NCBI RefSeq assembly: GCF_040712315.1
Contig: NC_134023.1
Coordinates: 13,587,442 to 13,651,441 of the forward strand
Reading direction: 5' to 3'
Length of the DNA: 64,000 nucleotides
Source: Castanea sativa
Taxonomy: Eukaryota; Streptophyta; Magnoliopsida; Fagales; Fagaceae
In this document: positions 46,073 through 58,333 of the stretch, piece after piece
Layout of the letters: each line of letters begins with the position of its first letter
Numbering within the stretch: the stretch's first letter is position 1
Notes under the pieces: generated by a model
What the model was told of the DNA's origin: nothing
What the model saw: the letters and a program-made list of their open reading frames with translations, nothing else
Database searches by the model: none
Translations under genes and position numbers: made by a program

Positions 46073-46318
46073 ATGGTGTTTATTGTACTCATGCCTATTG
46101 TAGGGCAGGCCGACCCTCCTATAACCTCTCTCCATCCCTCTTCAGTTTTACCTTACCTTCTCTCTCACCCTCAACAAGATTCAACTCCTTTGCTACCATG
46201 TTTTCAATGGCTCAATTGGATTTGTGACACACACAAAGTGCCTCATAAAATGCTTCTATATAACGCTTGTATAAAGGCTGTAATATTGCATTGCCATGAA
46301 TATTACAAACACCCCTAA
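46073..46318 (+). CDS. Small open reading frame, unknown
   Basis: 81 codons from ATG 46073. The N-terminus is hydrophobic (MVFIVLMPIVGQA), followed by a Pro/Ser/Leu-rich middle and a C-terminus with three cysteines and several histidines. Composition differs from the AT-rich surroundings and a TATA-like box precedes it. No family recognised; it may be chance or a remnant of a pseudogene. Confidence 0.2.
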   Translation: MVFIVLMPIVGQADPPITSLHPSSVLPYLLSHPQQDSTPLLPCFQWLNWICDTHKVPHKMLLYNACIKAVILHCHEYYKHP

Positions 46319-47771
46319 AAAAAACAAGAATATTGATTTTGGTATTAAATTTTAACTCTCTCTCTCTCCAAATTGGGGATAATTTACAAAAAAAATTGTA
46401 TAGGTGGGTTTTACAATCTTTCCCTCACTCTTTATTTAAATTATTTTGTTACATTGCAATGAGTTTTCATGCTTTCAACTGCAAAAAAAACAAAATCATT
46501 TATTCACCTCCTAAAGCTACCATGTATTTTTTGGTGTGTGGATAAATTCTAACTTATATACTGGGTTCTGGGTAGTTAATTAGTTATATATGAGATTGTT
46601 TGTGACTTAATCTTTCAGCTTATGCGTTTCATAATGTATGTTACTCTGATTCCCCTTGTACGTTCTGGCCCATGTTTTGCTTGTTTATTTCTTAAATTTG
46701 GTTTTATTTTGATAACTTCATCTCAAAAAAAAAAATTTGGGTTAATCTCACATTAGAAAATAAGTGTGAGTTAAAGAAGTTTAAAGTCTGTACGGTGTAT
46801 TCAAAAGTTAAGTCATTTTGGATATACACCACTTTTAGTTTTTTAAGACCTTCTCCACTCTTCACGTGTGTTTTTAATAATAAAATTATTGTTTCTTAAA
46901 CTTAATACATTAAGATGCATTTATCTATCAAAAAAAATAAAAGACACAAAATACTATTGGTTTTTATTTTGTTAATTTATTTTTGTTTTGTTTTTTAATA
47001 AAATTTGTTATGTTTTGAGTTGAAAATTTACATGAATTTAGGCTGGACTGGGTTAAGTTGGGCTGATGATTTTGGAGGGAAGAAGGCCACGCTACACGAA
47101 AGAGGTGCCTAAATATTCATATTTTTGGGCTTACACCTATTATATATAAAATATACTTATTGTCACTTTTTTCATAAGGCCTGGGGGGCGGGCCCCTTTG
47201 GGCCCCTCTGGGTCCGTACTATTGCATGTCATGGAATGTAATTAAGTATACTCCCAGTTAATTTTCAAACAAAATGTAACAACTAAGACCATTCTTATTC
47301 GGAAATTGTATCATATTTTATTTTACCATCTCAAAAAATTATTTTATCAATTATATCATATCATTTTACAATATTTTCAACATCTCAACTTTTATTTGAT
47401 AATACAATACATTAAAATAATATTTCTACACAATAAAATAATATATCCTAAAATTACCATCATTTACAATACAATACATTATTTATTCTTTCTCTCTCAT
47501 TCTTTCTGTTTAAGAACAACCACAAATTTACTGAAACCACCATCACACACTTGACACCACCACCACTAGAAACTCATAATCTACCATCAACACAAAAAAA
47601 AAAAAAAAAAAAGTGGAGAGACTATAGCACCAATCCACCATCAACACAATCAACACCAAGTGCATCAACCCACGGTCCTCATCACTGTGAGCAAAACCGA
47701 AACCCATAGCAAGCAAAACTCAAACCCGTTGTGGCAAACCCACGACCACAATCAATAAACACCACCAACCA
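46319..47771. other. AT-rich intergenic sequence
   Basis: No gene. From 47288 to 47480 runs of ATACAATACATT-like words and a CTTTCTCTCTC tract resemble, in reverse complement, sequence at 49195-49310. This hints that 47288-49310 may be one larger TIR element with long imperfect arms. Confidence 0.3.
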
Positions 47772-48272
47772 AGGTAGTCGATACCATACTAGCCGGTATG
47801 TACCGAACCGGTACGTATACCGGTATCGAAATGTTAACGTTTCGTATTAGTTTAAATACCGGCCATGTACCGGCTAACTGGCTAATTTCGGGCAATACCA
47901 GCCGGTACAATTTTTTTTTAGTTTTGAAAATTTTGAATTTTTGTAAGGGCAGAATGGTAACTTACTTGTATTAACTTATTAATATTATTTATTTTCTTAG
48001 TATGCAATGAACAATTAAGTTTTCTATTTTTTATATTGTGTTTTTTTTCTTCTTTTAATTGATGCTAAAGTCTAAAACCTTGAATAACTTGTTTTGAATT
48101 GAAGTAATATTTTATGGTAAACTTTTATATTTATTATAATACACACACACAAACATATATATAAATATAAAAAATAAACAGTAAACTCGAAACGGTACAC
48201 CGGTATTGATCAGTATCGAAATATATCGTTTTACTGGTCAAATCGGTACAGCCTCCGGTACTTGATTGACTC
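47772..48272. mobile_element. Palindromic MITE-like element rich in CGGTAC/GTACCG
   Basis: The left arm reads TAGTCGATACCATACTAGCC and then repeated CCGGTA/TACCGG words. The right arm, reverse-complemented, reads GAGTCAATCAAGTACCGGAG, then GTACCGATTTGACC. The arms are inverted and imperfect, and the middle is AT-rich. No reliable target duplication was found. A related piece may lie at 10260-10340. Confidence 0.5.
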
Positions 48273-48890
48273 CCTTGCCACCAGCCACAAAACCAAAATA
48301 ACAAACCTGACTACCACTTCGCCACTCACCATAAACCCATACCACCAAACCAACCAACCAGCCACCACCATTGAAAATCTAAAGAACACCACCCTCTCCG
48401 ACCATCAACACCACAAAAAAAAAAAATAGCAACCCTTGGTCCCCACAACCCACAGTGGCAAAGGCAAACTCAGACCCAGACCCAGACCCAGACCCACGGC
48501 AAACCCAAACCATTGGAACCCACTTATAGCAAATCCCATCAAAACCCATCCATAGCAAAACCCCATCAAAACCCTCCAGTACGAGATTGAATCCCTTGCT
48601 ACCAACCACAAACCTAAAACAACAAACCTGACCACCACTCCACCACTCACCATAAACCCATACCACCAAACCAACCAACTAGCCACCACCACTGAAAATC
48701 TAAAGAACAACACCCTCTCCGACCATCAACACCACAAAAAAAATAGCAACCCATGGTCCCCACAACCCGCGGCGGCAAACCCAGACCCATGGCAAACCCA
48801 AACCATCAAAACCCATCCATAGCAAACCCCATCAAAACCCATCCATAGCAAACCCCATCAAAACCCATTCCAAAAATCCAACACAATAAA
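48264..48890. repeat. 321-bp tandem duplication, CCA/AACCC-rich
   Basis: GATTGAMTCCCTTGCYACC at 48264 recurs at 48585, and GCCACCACCAYTGAAAATCT at 48361 recurs at 48682, both 321 bp apart. The copies carry ACCCAGACCC and CCATCAAAACCCATCCATAG sub-repeats. The long open frames on the minus strand (Trp/Gly/Val-rich) are products of this composition. Confidence 0.8.
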
Positions 48891-49145
48891 CACAATCCCA
48901 CTGAACAAACACACATGAAAGACACCACACCGCCACCACCCACTAGCCTAAAACCCAAACCCACAACTGCACCGATCCATGTCGCCGTTGTCTACCAGAG
49001 AGAGAGAGAGAAAGCAAGCCAAGTCGTCGCCGTCAGCCAAGCCAATCTGCAACGAGAAAGAGGATAAATAATGGGAGTGGTGGCTTGCCGTGGTGTGGTG
49101 ACTATGAGTTTTGGTTCTAAAGAGAGAAGGAAGAGATCAAAGAAA

Positions 49146-49150
<5 letters not shown>

Positions 49151-49205
<55 letters not shown>
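49151..49205. repeat. (AG)n microsatellite
   Basis: About 27 AG units. Confidence 0.95.
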
Positions 49206-49213
<8 letters not shown>

Positions 49214-50300
49214 TAAATAATAATATTTAAGTTTACCATTCAACTACAGTACCATCATACATTTACAATGTTACTATAGTAGTATGGCAAAAAAATTTGG
49301 ATTTTTACAAGTTCTCACTTCCAGATGATGAGCTCCTTTGGGCCTGAATGCCAAATTTTCCTTACATTTGCCATTTCGTAGGCCCAATGCGAATGTTCTA
49401 AATGGAATGCACAAGCAAAATGCTTCAAATTTATTGTTTATTTATTATAATGAGGTATAACATAGGGAAATGAGAGGAGAAGAAGGGGGATTACATAGAA
49501 AGATTATTGAAATATTCTAAAATTTAGTGCATTCTGATTACATCTCCAAATTTGACAATATATATATATATATATACACACACATATATATGTGTGTGTG
49601 TGCGCGCGCACAAAGTGGCTTATTGAATGCTATACCACAATTCTTTCATTTTTGGGTATAACTGTTCACGAAATGTGGCATGGGACATTTAACAATTTAG
49701 TATTTTCTATACATATCAATGGTGGGTATCTTGACTCTTGATATCTAAGTAAGAGGACAAATCCATTTAGTATATTCTATACATATCTCCTCATTTTTTA
49801 AACTTTTTCCAGGATTATTATATTCATAGTATTTTCACAACAAATCATAGGTAGTAATTGTTATTGGTTCTAATTTAAACCACTAAAGTTACTTTTTCGT
49901 TCACCAATAATAATTCGTAACCATCTATTACTTAAAATTTATTGTGAAAGTATTGTAAAAATGTTGTTGCTATAACATTTCTTTATTTTCTTTTTAAATC
50001 TTTTACCACTTTCACAATTGTCTTTACCTCATTAATGTCAACTCACTTCATTTGAAATGATAACATGCCACCAACTCGTTTTGACCTTAACCTCTCCCAC
50101 TCTCACTCTCCGTGCGTTTTTTTAATCTCAAATAAGGAATAAAACAGAAAAATGTATGCCTACTCCTCATATGAGAGGAGGGATCCGAGGGAACGACGAT
50201 CTTGAACTACACAATAATTACTCAGAGAGCGGTATGATTAATATGCTGTCCCGTCCCATTACTATCTTTAGTTCTTGATTTTTTTTTTTTAGAAAAAAAA
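49206..50300. other. Intergenic sequence with MITE remnant and alternating tract
   Basis: No gene. 49809-49985 (TTTTCACAACAAATCATAGG and, at the right, TTGTAAAAATGTTGTTGC then ACATTTCTTT) is a diverged relative of the MULE-type MITE at 54364-54543. Confidence 0.5.
49558..49613. repeat. Alternating purine-pyrimidine tract (TA/CA/TG/CG)
   Basis: Runs of TA, CA, TA, TG and then CGCGCG follow one another with perfect purine-pyrimidine alternation, ending in TGTGCGCGCGCACA. CACACACATATATATGTGTGTG is also self-complementary. Such sequence can form Z-DNA or a cruciform. Confidence 0.8.
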
Positions 50301-51795
50301 TCCGGATATTAATTATAATCTTAAAATTGAAAAAAAAAAAAACCTCAAAAAAAAAAAAAAATTGAACTCTTTTACGGGTAAACGCGAAAAAAAAATGAAC
50401 TCTTGGCATCGCGTTTTTCTTTGGAAATACGTTTCTAAAAACGCCAAAACCCCTCACAGTTATCTCTTCTGTTCATTCTCCTCTATCGTGCCACTGCCAA
50501 AATCTCAGGTAACCCATCTACATACTACCTTTTATGTTATTCATTTTTGGCCACAACTCGCATATTTTCATACAATGATAAACTTATTATGTTGTATTTT
50601 AGATATGTTAGAATTAGATTGAACCCAAGTCACTGACTCTTCAAAGTTTCTCGTATAATCAAAGATGAAAAAGAAAAATTATCAAAATGTTGTTTTGGCA
50701 TATGGGTTTTTAGTTTTCAGTTGAATCCAGACAAAATCTGCCAAAAAGGATTGAATCTGCCATTGATTTGAGACTCATTTTTGCTATTCAACAATTTTTT
50801 TTTTTTTTGGGTCTTTAACGTGAGATTCTCGATTTGGGTAAAACTTAGGTATAGTTTCTTAAGTGTTGTTGGAGTTTTTTTTGCATGTTAGGCTAATTTC
50901 CCAATCATATTAGTAATGTGGCCGATTTTGAAACATTTTTATTATGTGAGAAATTAGCCTAATGGGCAAAAAAAGCGGTGTTGTTGTACCTTATGGTTGT
51001 ATTGTTACATTGGTCAATACAGTTATGTGGTTTATTTCAATTGGGGAACTTAAGTAACCGTATCTAAGTTCTGTCATTTTGATTATACATTATAGTATAT
51101 ACTTTTATCAACATACTTAAAATTCACCAATGCAGCTTCACCTCTGCCCATAATACAAACCCGTTAAGGTCAGGTTAGATCTTAGACGTGCGTTAGCTCT
51201 TTTTTCTTGGCTATATAATTTGGTAGGTATAGTGTTATGGTTCCAATAATTTTGAGCCGCAAACTATGTTTAACAATGGGCAACTGCATATAGGTAGATT
51301 TTTCTTTTTGGAGGTAAGAGCTTATTGAATGTATGCATGCACGTATAGGTCTCTCTAGATTGATGTGGCTCAGTCATTACAGGGCTACAAGAATATATTT
51401 GTATCCCTAATTTTGTAATACTTTGTAGGTCATCTTCGTATCTTTATTTATTTTACCTAGAATAATAAGCACAACTATGATGTATGGTTCTCAAATTGAG
51501 AGTTGGAAAACTTGAAACATAAGCACAAGACAATCATCAAAAGGGCTGCAACTGGCAAGCATTTCCAAACCCAAAAGTAGAGAGTCAGATAACCAAATTG
51601 GAGTGGCACAGAAATTGCAGCTTACAGAGACACATACATAATAGTATTTATTAGTGTTATGGACCGCAAAGATAACCAATCTCCTCAAGGTTTTAATTTT
51701 ATTACTTCCTTTTCTCTTATACCTTTTTTCCCCTTTAAATTGAAAAAAAGAAAAAAGAAAACAGAAAAAAAAAAACTGAGCGTGAGTGAAAACTA
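50301..51795. other. REV7 upstream region
   Basis: Possible 5' UTR exon ending at TCTCAG/GTAACC (50508), with an intron running toward the start codon at 51796; unproven. Poly-A runs at 50282-50360. No other gene. Confidence 0.35.
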
Positions 51796-53910
51796 ATGGC
51801 AGGTGAAACAGCACGGATTTTGGTTGAATTCTTGGAAGTGGCGATCACTTCTATTGTTTTCCTCAAAGGGGTATACCCTTCTGGTTAGTTTCTCTTAAAC
51901 CCTTCTCTGTGTCTCTCTCTCTCTCTCTCTCTGTGTGTGTTTGGTTGCCTATAAAATTTATATGTGTCAAAACAGGAGGAAAAGAAAGAAAAGAAGAAGT
52001 GCATTTCTGATTTTGTGTTATCTATATATACCTATTTGATGAATTGGGTGATGGTGAATTTGTGGGTGAAAGGTGCATTTGAGAGGAGGAGGTATATGAA
52101 TTTGGTGGTTCAGAGGGCTCGCCACCCTCAGCTCAGAGATTATATACATTCTGCTGTCTTTGGTCTTCTTCCTTTTATCCAAAAGGTTGGTTTTGGATTT
52201 AGTTATAAATAATATTTAAATTGATGATGCTAAATCTATACAATGAGTTCCCCCTCCCCCCTACTTTTTCGGTCAATGCTATTTCTAATGTTCTATGTAG
52301 ATAAAGGGTCTGTTTAGTGTATGCTATTAGTCATGGTGATGTTTTTAGTTTTGTAATGTAAAAATAGTATTACAAATGCTATGGAAAACAACTTGCAAAT
52401 ACTTATTCTTTTTGATTGGATAGTCATCCTCAAATTCATGATGCTTTGATAAGTTTGTAATTAATAACTTCTGAAAGGTTTGAGTGGTTGGCATGGTAAA
52501 TTTGTTAGTTTCCTTCTCAATTTGTTGAAAGTTAAATAAAATATATGTACTACATCAGTAGAGGCCATATTCAGGGTTTAAAGTGGGCTTACATATTGGA
52601 GAATTTCACTGCTTGGCTTGTATTGAAAGAATTCACATGTTATATTTCAGTAAGGAGAAAACAATAGGTTACGTCTAGCTGACCATATTGGTTTTAGTTA
52701 ACTTTGAAAGATTGATCATATATTATGTTTTAATTTCAGAATGCTTCTCTATTGCCATTTGGGTGATTATTAACCATTAAAGTGTTACAAAACATAGACC
52801 CAAATGTTGAAAGTTTGAATGGAAATAATTAGTGAGGGGGATCAAAAAAAGAAAAGAAAATTTGAATGGGAAATGGGGTAATGTCCACTGTTGGAGTCAT
52901 CCTTCTTCTTGTATAGAGTCTCTGGTATTGTCTAATTATATCTGTTAGTTAAAGATAAGATTTGCTTCTCTCATAATTTCTTCAACCAGCTTCTGGCATC
53001 ATAATCTCCTATAATTTTTACTTGAATTAAAAATTCAAGTAACTGTAACAGAGAGGCTCCTTCCTTTTGTATTTGAATGTTTCCAATCATTGTATAGGGA
53101 TGTATAAAACTTGTGTTGCAATTAGTTATTTGAATTGAGTTGCCTAAACATAAATTTTAACAAAGAATATTAAGATTTTGGTTTCATATTATGATTATCA
53201 ACTGAAACAGCCTTGTCCTTCACAAATAGGGAATGGTGGAGAGAGCAGCCGTTATTTTTTTCAACACTGACGGCATCCCAGTGGAGCGTTTTGTTTTCAA
53301 GCTTGCAGTGAATCAGTCATATGGCTCAAAGGTTGAACATGCTGACCTGGAGTTCTCTCTTAGATCATTCTTAATCAAGCTTTCGGTCTCAGAATCTCTT
53401 ACAAAGGTTCTTCCCCGCGGTAAGTGCTGAATATAGCAGTTCAGTATGTTGATTCTCAGTTTAATACTTCAGTCTGTATACATGTGTTACAAAATATGCC
53501 TTATTTATTTATTTATTTTATATTATTTTGTTATGGCTTTCCATTATTTATCAAATGCCTCGTTGTTGGTTCCTATGCTTGAAGGAATTCTCAAGTGTTT
53601 GCTGCATTCATGATCTATATCCTGGATTTTTTTTTTCCTTTTATGTTTAGAATTAAGGGTAGGTCTCTAATCTACCCCCCACCTGCACCCACACACTTCT
53701 CTTTTGACAGACTACAGGTGGGAGATAACTGCTTACTTTCGATCCCTTCCAGAAGCTAGTGCAAACAAGGATGTGGAGCAATGGATCCCAACGGACACAA
53801 GACAGTGGGAGCAACCTCCCCTCCTGACCCCTATTAAGTCAATGAGTAGCGAACCTCTCTGTGTACAGTTATACATAGAACATCCAAGTTTATCTGAACC
53901 AAAGCCTTAA
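51796..53910 (+). CDS. REV7: REV7 / MAD2L2 HORMA-domain protein (mitotic spindle checkpoint protein MAD2B)
   Basis: Four exons: 51796-51883, 52073-52185, 53230-53419 and 53711-53910 (stop TAA). All junctions are GT-AG and in phase, giving 196 residues. The HORMA fold fills almost the whole protein: ARILVEFLEVAITSIVFLKG, FERRRYMNLVVQRARHP, DYIHSAVFGLLPFIQKG, ERAAVIFFNTDGIPVERFVF, then YRWEITAYFRSLPEA and the C-terminal safety-belt region WEQPPLLTPIKSM. REV7 is the accessory subunit of DNA polymerase zeta in translesion synthesis, and in animals also a shieldin component. The first Met used here gives an N-terminus a little shorter than I recall for Arabidopsis REV7; an upstream exon was not identified. 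No disruption is seen, so it is probably functional. Confidence 0.95.
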
Positions 53911-54354
53911 AATGGGGAAGTATAACAACACTGTATATATGCTTCTATGTACCTTAGGCAGGTACTTAAATTTTTATTTTTTTCAATATGATTTAGAAAT
54001 ATGTATACTCTGATATAGCGCAAAAAATTATAAAGACTGTCCTTGTAAATCTGCTGCCAAAAAAGTAACTTTTTTCTCCATTTGACATATATTTAGTTTA
54101 CAAACCACAATGATATAATACTTATTATTGCTTGCTATTGAAGAATTGCACCTTTGTTAAAAGAAAAATTTACAAAGTTAAGAGATTGTAGTTATGATGC
54201 TTTACATAGAAGTGGAAGCTGAAGGAAAGATCGAGTGTGCTAAGCCTTGGGGTAAAGCAGGAAGCAATTAAGATGATATTACCTAGAAGGATCTAGAATC
54301 TAGTAAAGATATGGCCTTCTTAGTATACCTCTTGTAAATTGGGAGGTCTGTGCT
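53911..54354. other. REV7 3' UTR and downstream sequence
   Basis: No gene; probable 3' UTR with AT-rich polyadenylation-like sequence near 53990-54060. Confidence 0.4.
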
Positions 54355-54363
54355 TTTCTTTAA

Positions 54364-54543
54364 GAGAAATGATATGTCCACAATATTTTTACAACAAATC
54401 CTAAGTGGCAGGATGTTACTGGTTGTTATTGTTGGGGCAAAAAAGTAATCTTAGTGTTAGGTTCAAATTTGAACCAATAACAACTAACCACCTATGATTT
54501 GTTGTAAAAATGTTGTAAAAATGTTGTGGACGTAGCACCTCTC
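54364..54543. mobile_element. MULE-type MITE
   Basis: 180 bp with ends GAGAAATGATATGTCCACAA and, reverse-complemented, GAGAGGTGCTACGTCCACAA. It is flanked by a perfect 9-bp duplication, TTTCTTTAA (54355-54363 and 54544-54552), the target size of Mutator-like elements. The right arm has an extra tandem TGTTGTAAAAA. Confidence 0.85.
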
Positions 54544-54626
54544 TTTCTTTAATATAACTTTTATTACTTATCAAAAAGTGTCAAAGTAAAGATATAACCT
54601 ATCAATCTAGTGCATATGGTATATGA

Positions 54627-55360
54627 TAGGGGTGTAACTGATTCGGTTCGGTCGGTTTTCTTAGTGTTTGGCCAACTTTAATTACATATAAAACACAAAG
54701 CAATAGAGAGGCAGAGCTGTTGAAGAACAAAGAAAATCAAGAAAGAAAAGGGAAGAGGGAGAGAAGAATCATACCGATAATCAAAAGAAGTAAAGAATGA
54801 AACCAAACCGCCAATGATCAAAAGAGATTGAGAGTAAAAGAAAAGGGGAGGCCAATGGCAGCGGTAGAATCGGACTGGAGTGGAGTGTGGAGGCTATCTG
54901 AGAGTGAGAATGAAAACTGAAAAGTGTGAGCTATGGGGTATGTTGGGTAGGGTTTCTAAAATATGTCTTTTGTTTTTTGTTTAATTAGTTAATCTAATGG
55001 GTTATGAGTTTTAAATAGCAAGAGGCCCAATGTTTTTATTATAAATAAAAAGGCCGGAGGCTCAAACATGTGGGTTTTAAAAAAAACAAAAAAGGCCAGA
55101 GGCCCAAAGTTTATAAAATCAAATAAAAAGTTGGAGGCCCAATGTTTGCAAGCTCAAGCCATGTTTCATATTATATAAGTAAAATAAAATATATTATAAT
55201 ATAATTTGATTCAATTTTGGCCGGTTTGGTGCATACAAACCTACCACCAAAATTGAAACTGAAATTTTCGGTTTTTATGAAATGAAAACTGAAACCAAAT
55301 TGAAAGTTTGGCAACAGTTTGGCCGGTTTTTTCGGTTTCTCGGTTTTATGCACACCCCTA
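54627..55360. mobile_element. hAT-type MITE
   Basis: 734 bp with ends TAGGGGTGTAACTGATTCGG and, reverse-complemented, TAGGGGTGTGCATAAAACCG. It is flanked by GTATATGA (54619-54626) and GTATATAA (55361-55368), 7 of 8 identical. Interior GGCCNGAGGCCCAAAGTTT-like units occur three times (55020-55150). No transposase. Confidence 0.85.
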
Positions 55361-55368
55361 GTATATAA

Positions 55369-56567
55369 TATTTAGTTTTAACTAATTAGTTACTGACTTA
55401 TTGCTTCTTGTAGTTTGGAATAACCTTTTAATGGGTGAATTAGATACCCATAACCCCACACCCTCCCTGCTATGGGGCTGGTGGGCTGCTTATTTGATGT
55501 GGGGATGTGATCTGAATCCTGCCCTGGATAAAGTCAAAGGTCAGAGGCATGATTTAGCCATTTAGGTCATCTTGCCATTCTTTTTTCCCTTATTTCATAA
55601 TCCCATACCCATACCCATACCCACACCCACACCGCTACCAACCAACCTATACAGTTGTGTGCACTCTTGTTTATATATAAAAACATGTTCCAAAATAAAG
55701 AATATATTGTGGCCTTTTTTCTCTGATTTGTGGGTGTGGTGTCCATCAGTTTCTTTAAGGTCCAGGAGCCTAGTTTTATGAACCAAAGAAGGGATTAACT
55801 CTTTTGTTATGAAATGAAGCTTGGACTTTCTCTCCTACCAATCATCTCCATTCTTATGGGGATTAAAAGCTCAAGTTGCTGGCATGTTCCTTTCTCTCTA
55901 GTCTCTACTATATGGGGCCTTGAAGACCCTGACAGATCTCCAAGTCATCTGTAAGCATTGATTTGTTAAATGACTTAATAATAATTCTCATTACTTCAAT
56001 GCATTTTCAATCATAATGAAGGAATGAGTTCAACCTAATCTTGATAATGAATTTCATTCCTCAACATATTTTAGGTGTTTATATTTAAAATTAGTTATCT
56101 ACTCATCCATAAGATGTGTTTGTGTGTACCATAGATGGACCTGTATCAGCTGAGTTGGTCTACATATAATTAGATTTCTCATCAGTATCTGTTTCCAGCA
56201 GGAAACAAGTGTATATGCATCAGGGAATGGTGTTAGATTGCTCCTCTTTTTTGGAAAACGGGCTATCAGCAAGAAGAAAAAAGAAAAAGAAAAGAAAAGA
56301 TGAGGATAACAACAAAATCATTGAACTATCTAGGAAATGTAAGTGTTTTGTTGGATGCTTAAGCATGCTGTCACTGTTTTCACAAGCTGCATCCTATCAA
56401 AGACTTCATATGGTAAATTACGGGTTTTATCATGGAATATGATCACTTCATGCAGCTTAACCATTTTTTAGCGAGACTGACTCTTAACTTATAAGACAAA
56501 TCACAAATGGGAATGGTAACAGGGTATGATCATGGGTTCATGACCTATCCGATGCCAAAACTAAAAA

Positions 56568-56644
<77 letters not shown>

Positions 56645-56744
56645 TTCATTCTTGCAAATTACATGAGTGTAACTTTACAAAAGTTATTGATTTTTTAGAC
56701 CACAGATTTTGAATAAGAAAACTAATTGTTAAAAATACATTACT
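55369..56744. other. Intergenic sequence with simple repeats
   Basis: No gene recognised. CCCATA/CCCACA hexamer run at 55602-55633; (TA)n at 56571-56610 followed by (TATG)n at 56616-56644. The segment 56656-56744 is similar to 58470-58545. Confidence 0.5.
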
Positions 56745-56895
56745 AATATGTCATCATTGGTGGGTTTCAGTTAGTTCAACTAGCAAAGTTTTTGATGGTT
56801 AAATAAGAGACTTAGGGTTCAATCACTACCTACATTAAAAATCGACTGGTATCTTGGTTTGATAATAAATAGCATAATCATCAGAAGTAAACGCC

Positions 56896-57054
56896 TGTGG
56901 GTTCTCGTTTGGGACAGTACCCAAGCCTAAATGATGATAAGGATCTTGGGTCTCCTAAGATAACAATGTTTGTTGGTTGGTGGACTGGGCTTTGTTCACC
57001 GTAGCTGTATTAGGCTAATTACGAACCAATTTGTGCACAAAACATGGGCCCTAC

Positions 57055-57127
<73 letters not shown>

Positions 57128-58333
57128 TGTAAAATAAGTGGCTGAGAAATAGTGAAAGAATTATTAAGAAAATGCAAGTAAGAATCGTTAGGGATCCTTA
57201 GAAAATAGAGCGATAGGTCATTATATTAAGTTTTAAGTACATTAGACCCTATTTCTCACTGGGATATGCCACGAGGTTCAAATAAGTTCAAAAGTCACAA
57301 ACTTGGATAACTCTTTTTAGGCTTCCAAGACTTGTGAGGTTTGAATCCCATTGAATCTAAGTGTATCCTCAAGCACTTATTATAGGATCCTTCACAATGC
57401 CTTTCTTTTTTCTCTATTTTTCAGAAGCCTAACGAGTCTCTCTAATGCTCTTTATGCTCTAATTAATAGTTGCTAAATGCCCTTTGTTGATGCTTTGATC
57501 CTCCTTTTATAGTACCATTCTAGGGTTTTTGGCATGCCATTGATTCTCTTTTTTTGCTACCCTGAGTACTAGAACCAATGTTGTGTCAGTAACATTGGTG
57601 GCTGGCCCTTTCTTTATTTCTTCACTGTATTCTTCTTTTGAGATTTGTCTTCTAAAAATTCCTAGCTAATTTTCCTCTTTTGGGAGATCCTGATTAGACA
57701 AGTTCAAATGCTTTTCCTAAGTCAAGGCTTCCACTCCTTCTCCCAAAGCTTCAAAAAATACTTTTCAGAGCTTTTTTGGCTATCTCACCCTTTGTTCCTT
57801 TCCTTCAAATAGGTGGATTCATTCTTAACAAATTGAAAGGCTCCCAACCACCTTCCTTCTTGGTTCCCCTTCTTGCTTTTTCAGAGGTACTAGGCTCCTT
57901 TCATTTGATGCTGATTCCTAAGCCACCATCTGTTCTCAAAACTTTTCTTTTGAGTTGTGGGCGGCTGACGGGACATGACCTCCTTCGTTTCTTGTGCCCA
58001 TGGGCATACCTCCCTGAGTCATCCAAATCCCAGTTGGCTTTTCCCTGCACTTCTGGAGAATCTCCTTTGGCTCTGGTAGTTTCAAGGTATCTTGGTCCAG
58101 TCCATTTTTTCTCCCTAGGCTCCCTTAGGAACCCCCTTTTACATAGGGCTAAGCTAAACTTCCTTTGCTTTCCTCTTTCTTCTCTAAGGCCTAGGGCTTA
58201 CCCTATCATGGGCGTGGGCTTCCTCTTGCCCATTCTTAATGGGCCAAACCTTAGCTTATAGATTGAGTCTTTCTTGGTTTTGAGAGCCCATTTGCTTTGG
58301 ATCTTATTACTTGTAACATTTTGAACCTCAACA
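56896..58333. mobile_element. Solo LTR inserted in the SINE
   Basis: About 1.44 kb starting TGTGGGTTCTCG and ending GAACCTCAACA, flanked by ACGCC (56891-56895) and ACGTC (58334-58338), 4 of 5 identical. Contains the CA microsatellite at 57055-57124 and a 161-codon open frame (57776-58261) with no retrotransposon motif. Boundaries are supported by the way the SINE sequence resumes on the other side. Confidence 0.55.
57055..57124. repeat. (CA)n microsatellite
   Basis: About 35 CA units, within the solo LTR. Confidence 0.95.

Noticed and set aside
48379..48713. Two ~100-codon minus-strand frames rich in Gly, Val and Trp
   Set aside because: They are translations of the CCA/AACCC-rich tandem duplication and change character with repeat units, so not a gene.
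51491..51814. 107-codon minus-strand frame
   Set aside because: Antisense over the REV7 5' end and a poly-A/T rich stretch; no motif.
57776..58261. 161-codon open frame on the plus strand
   Set aside because: It lies inside the solo LTR at 56896-58333, is Pro/Leu/Ser-rich, and has no retrotransposon or other domain.
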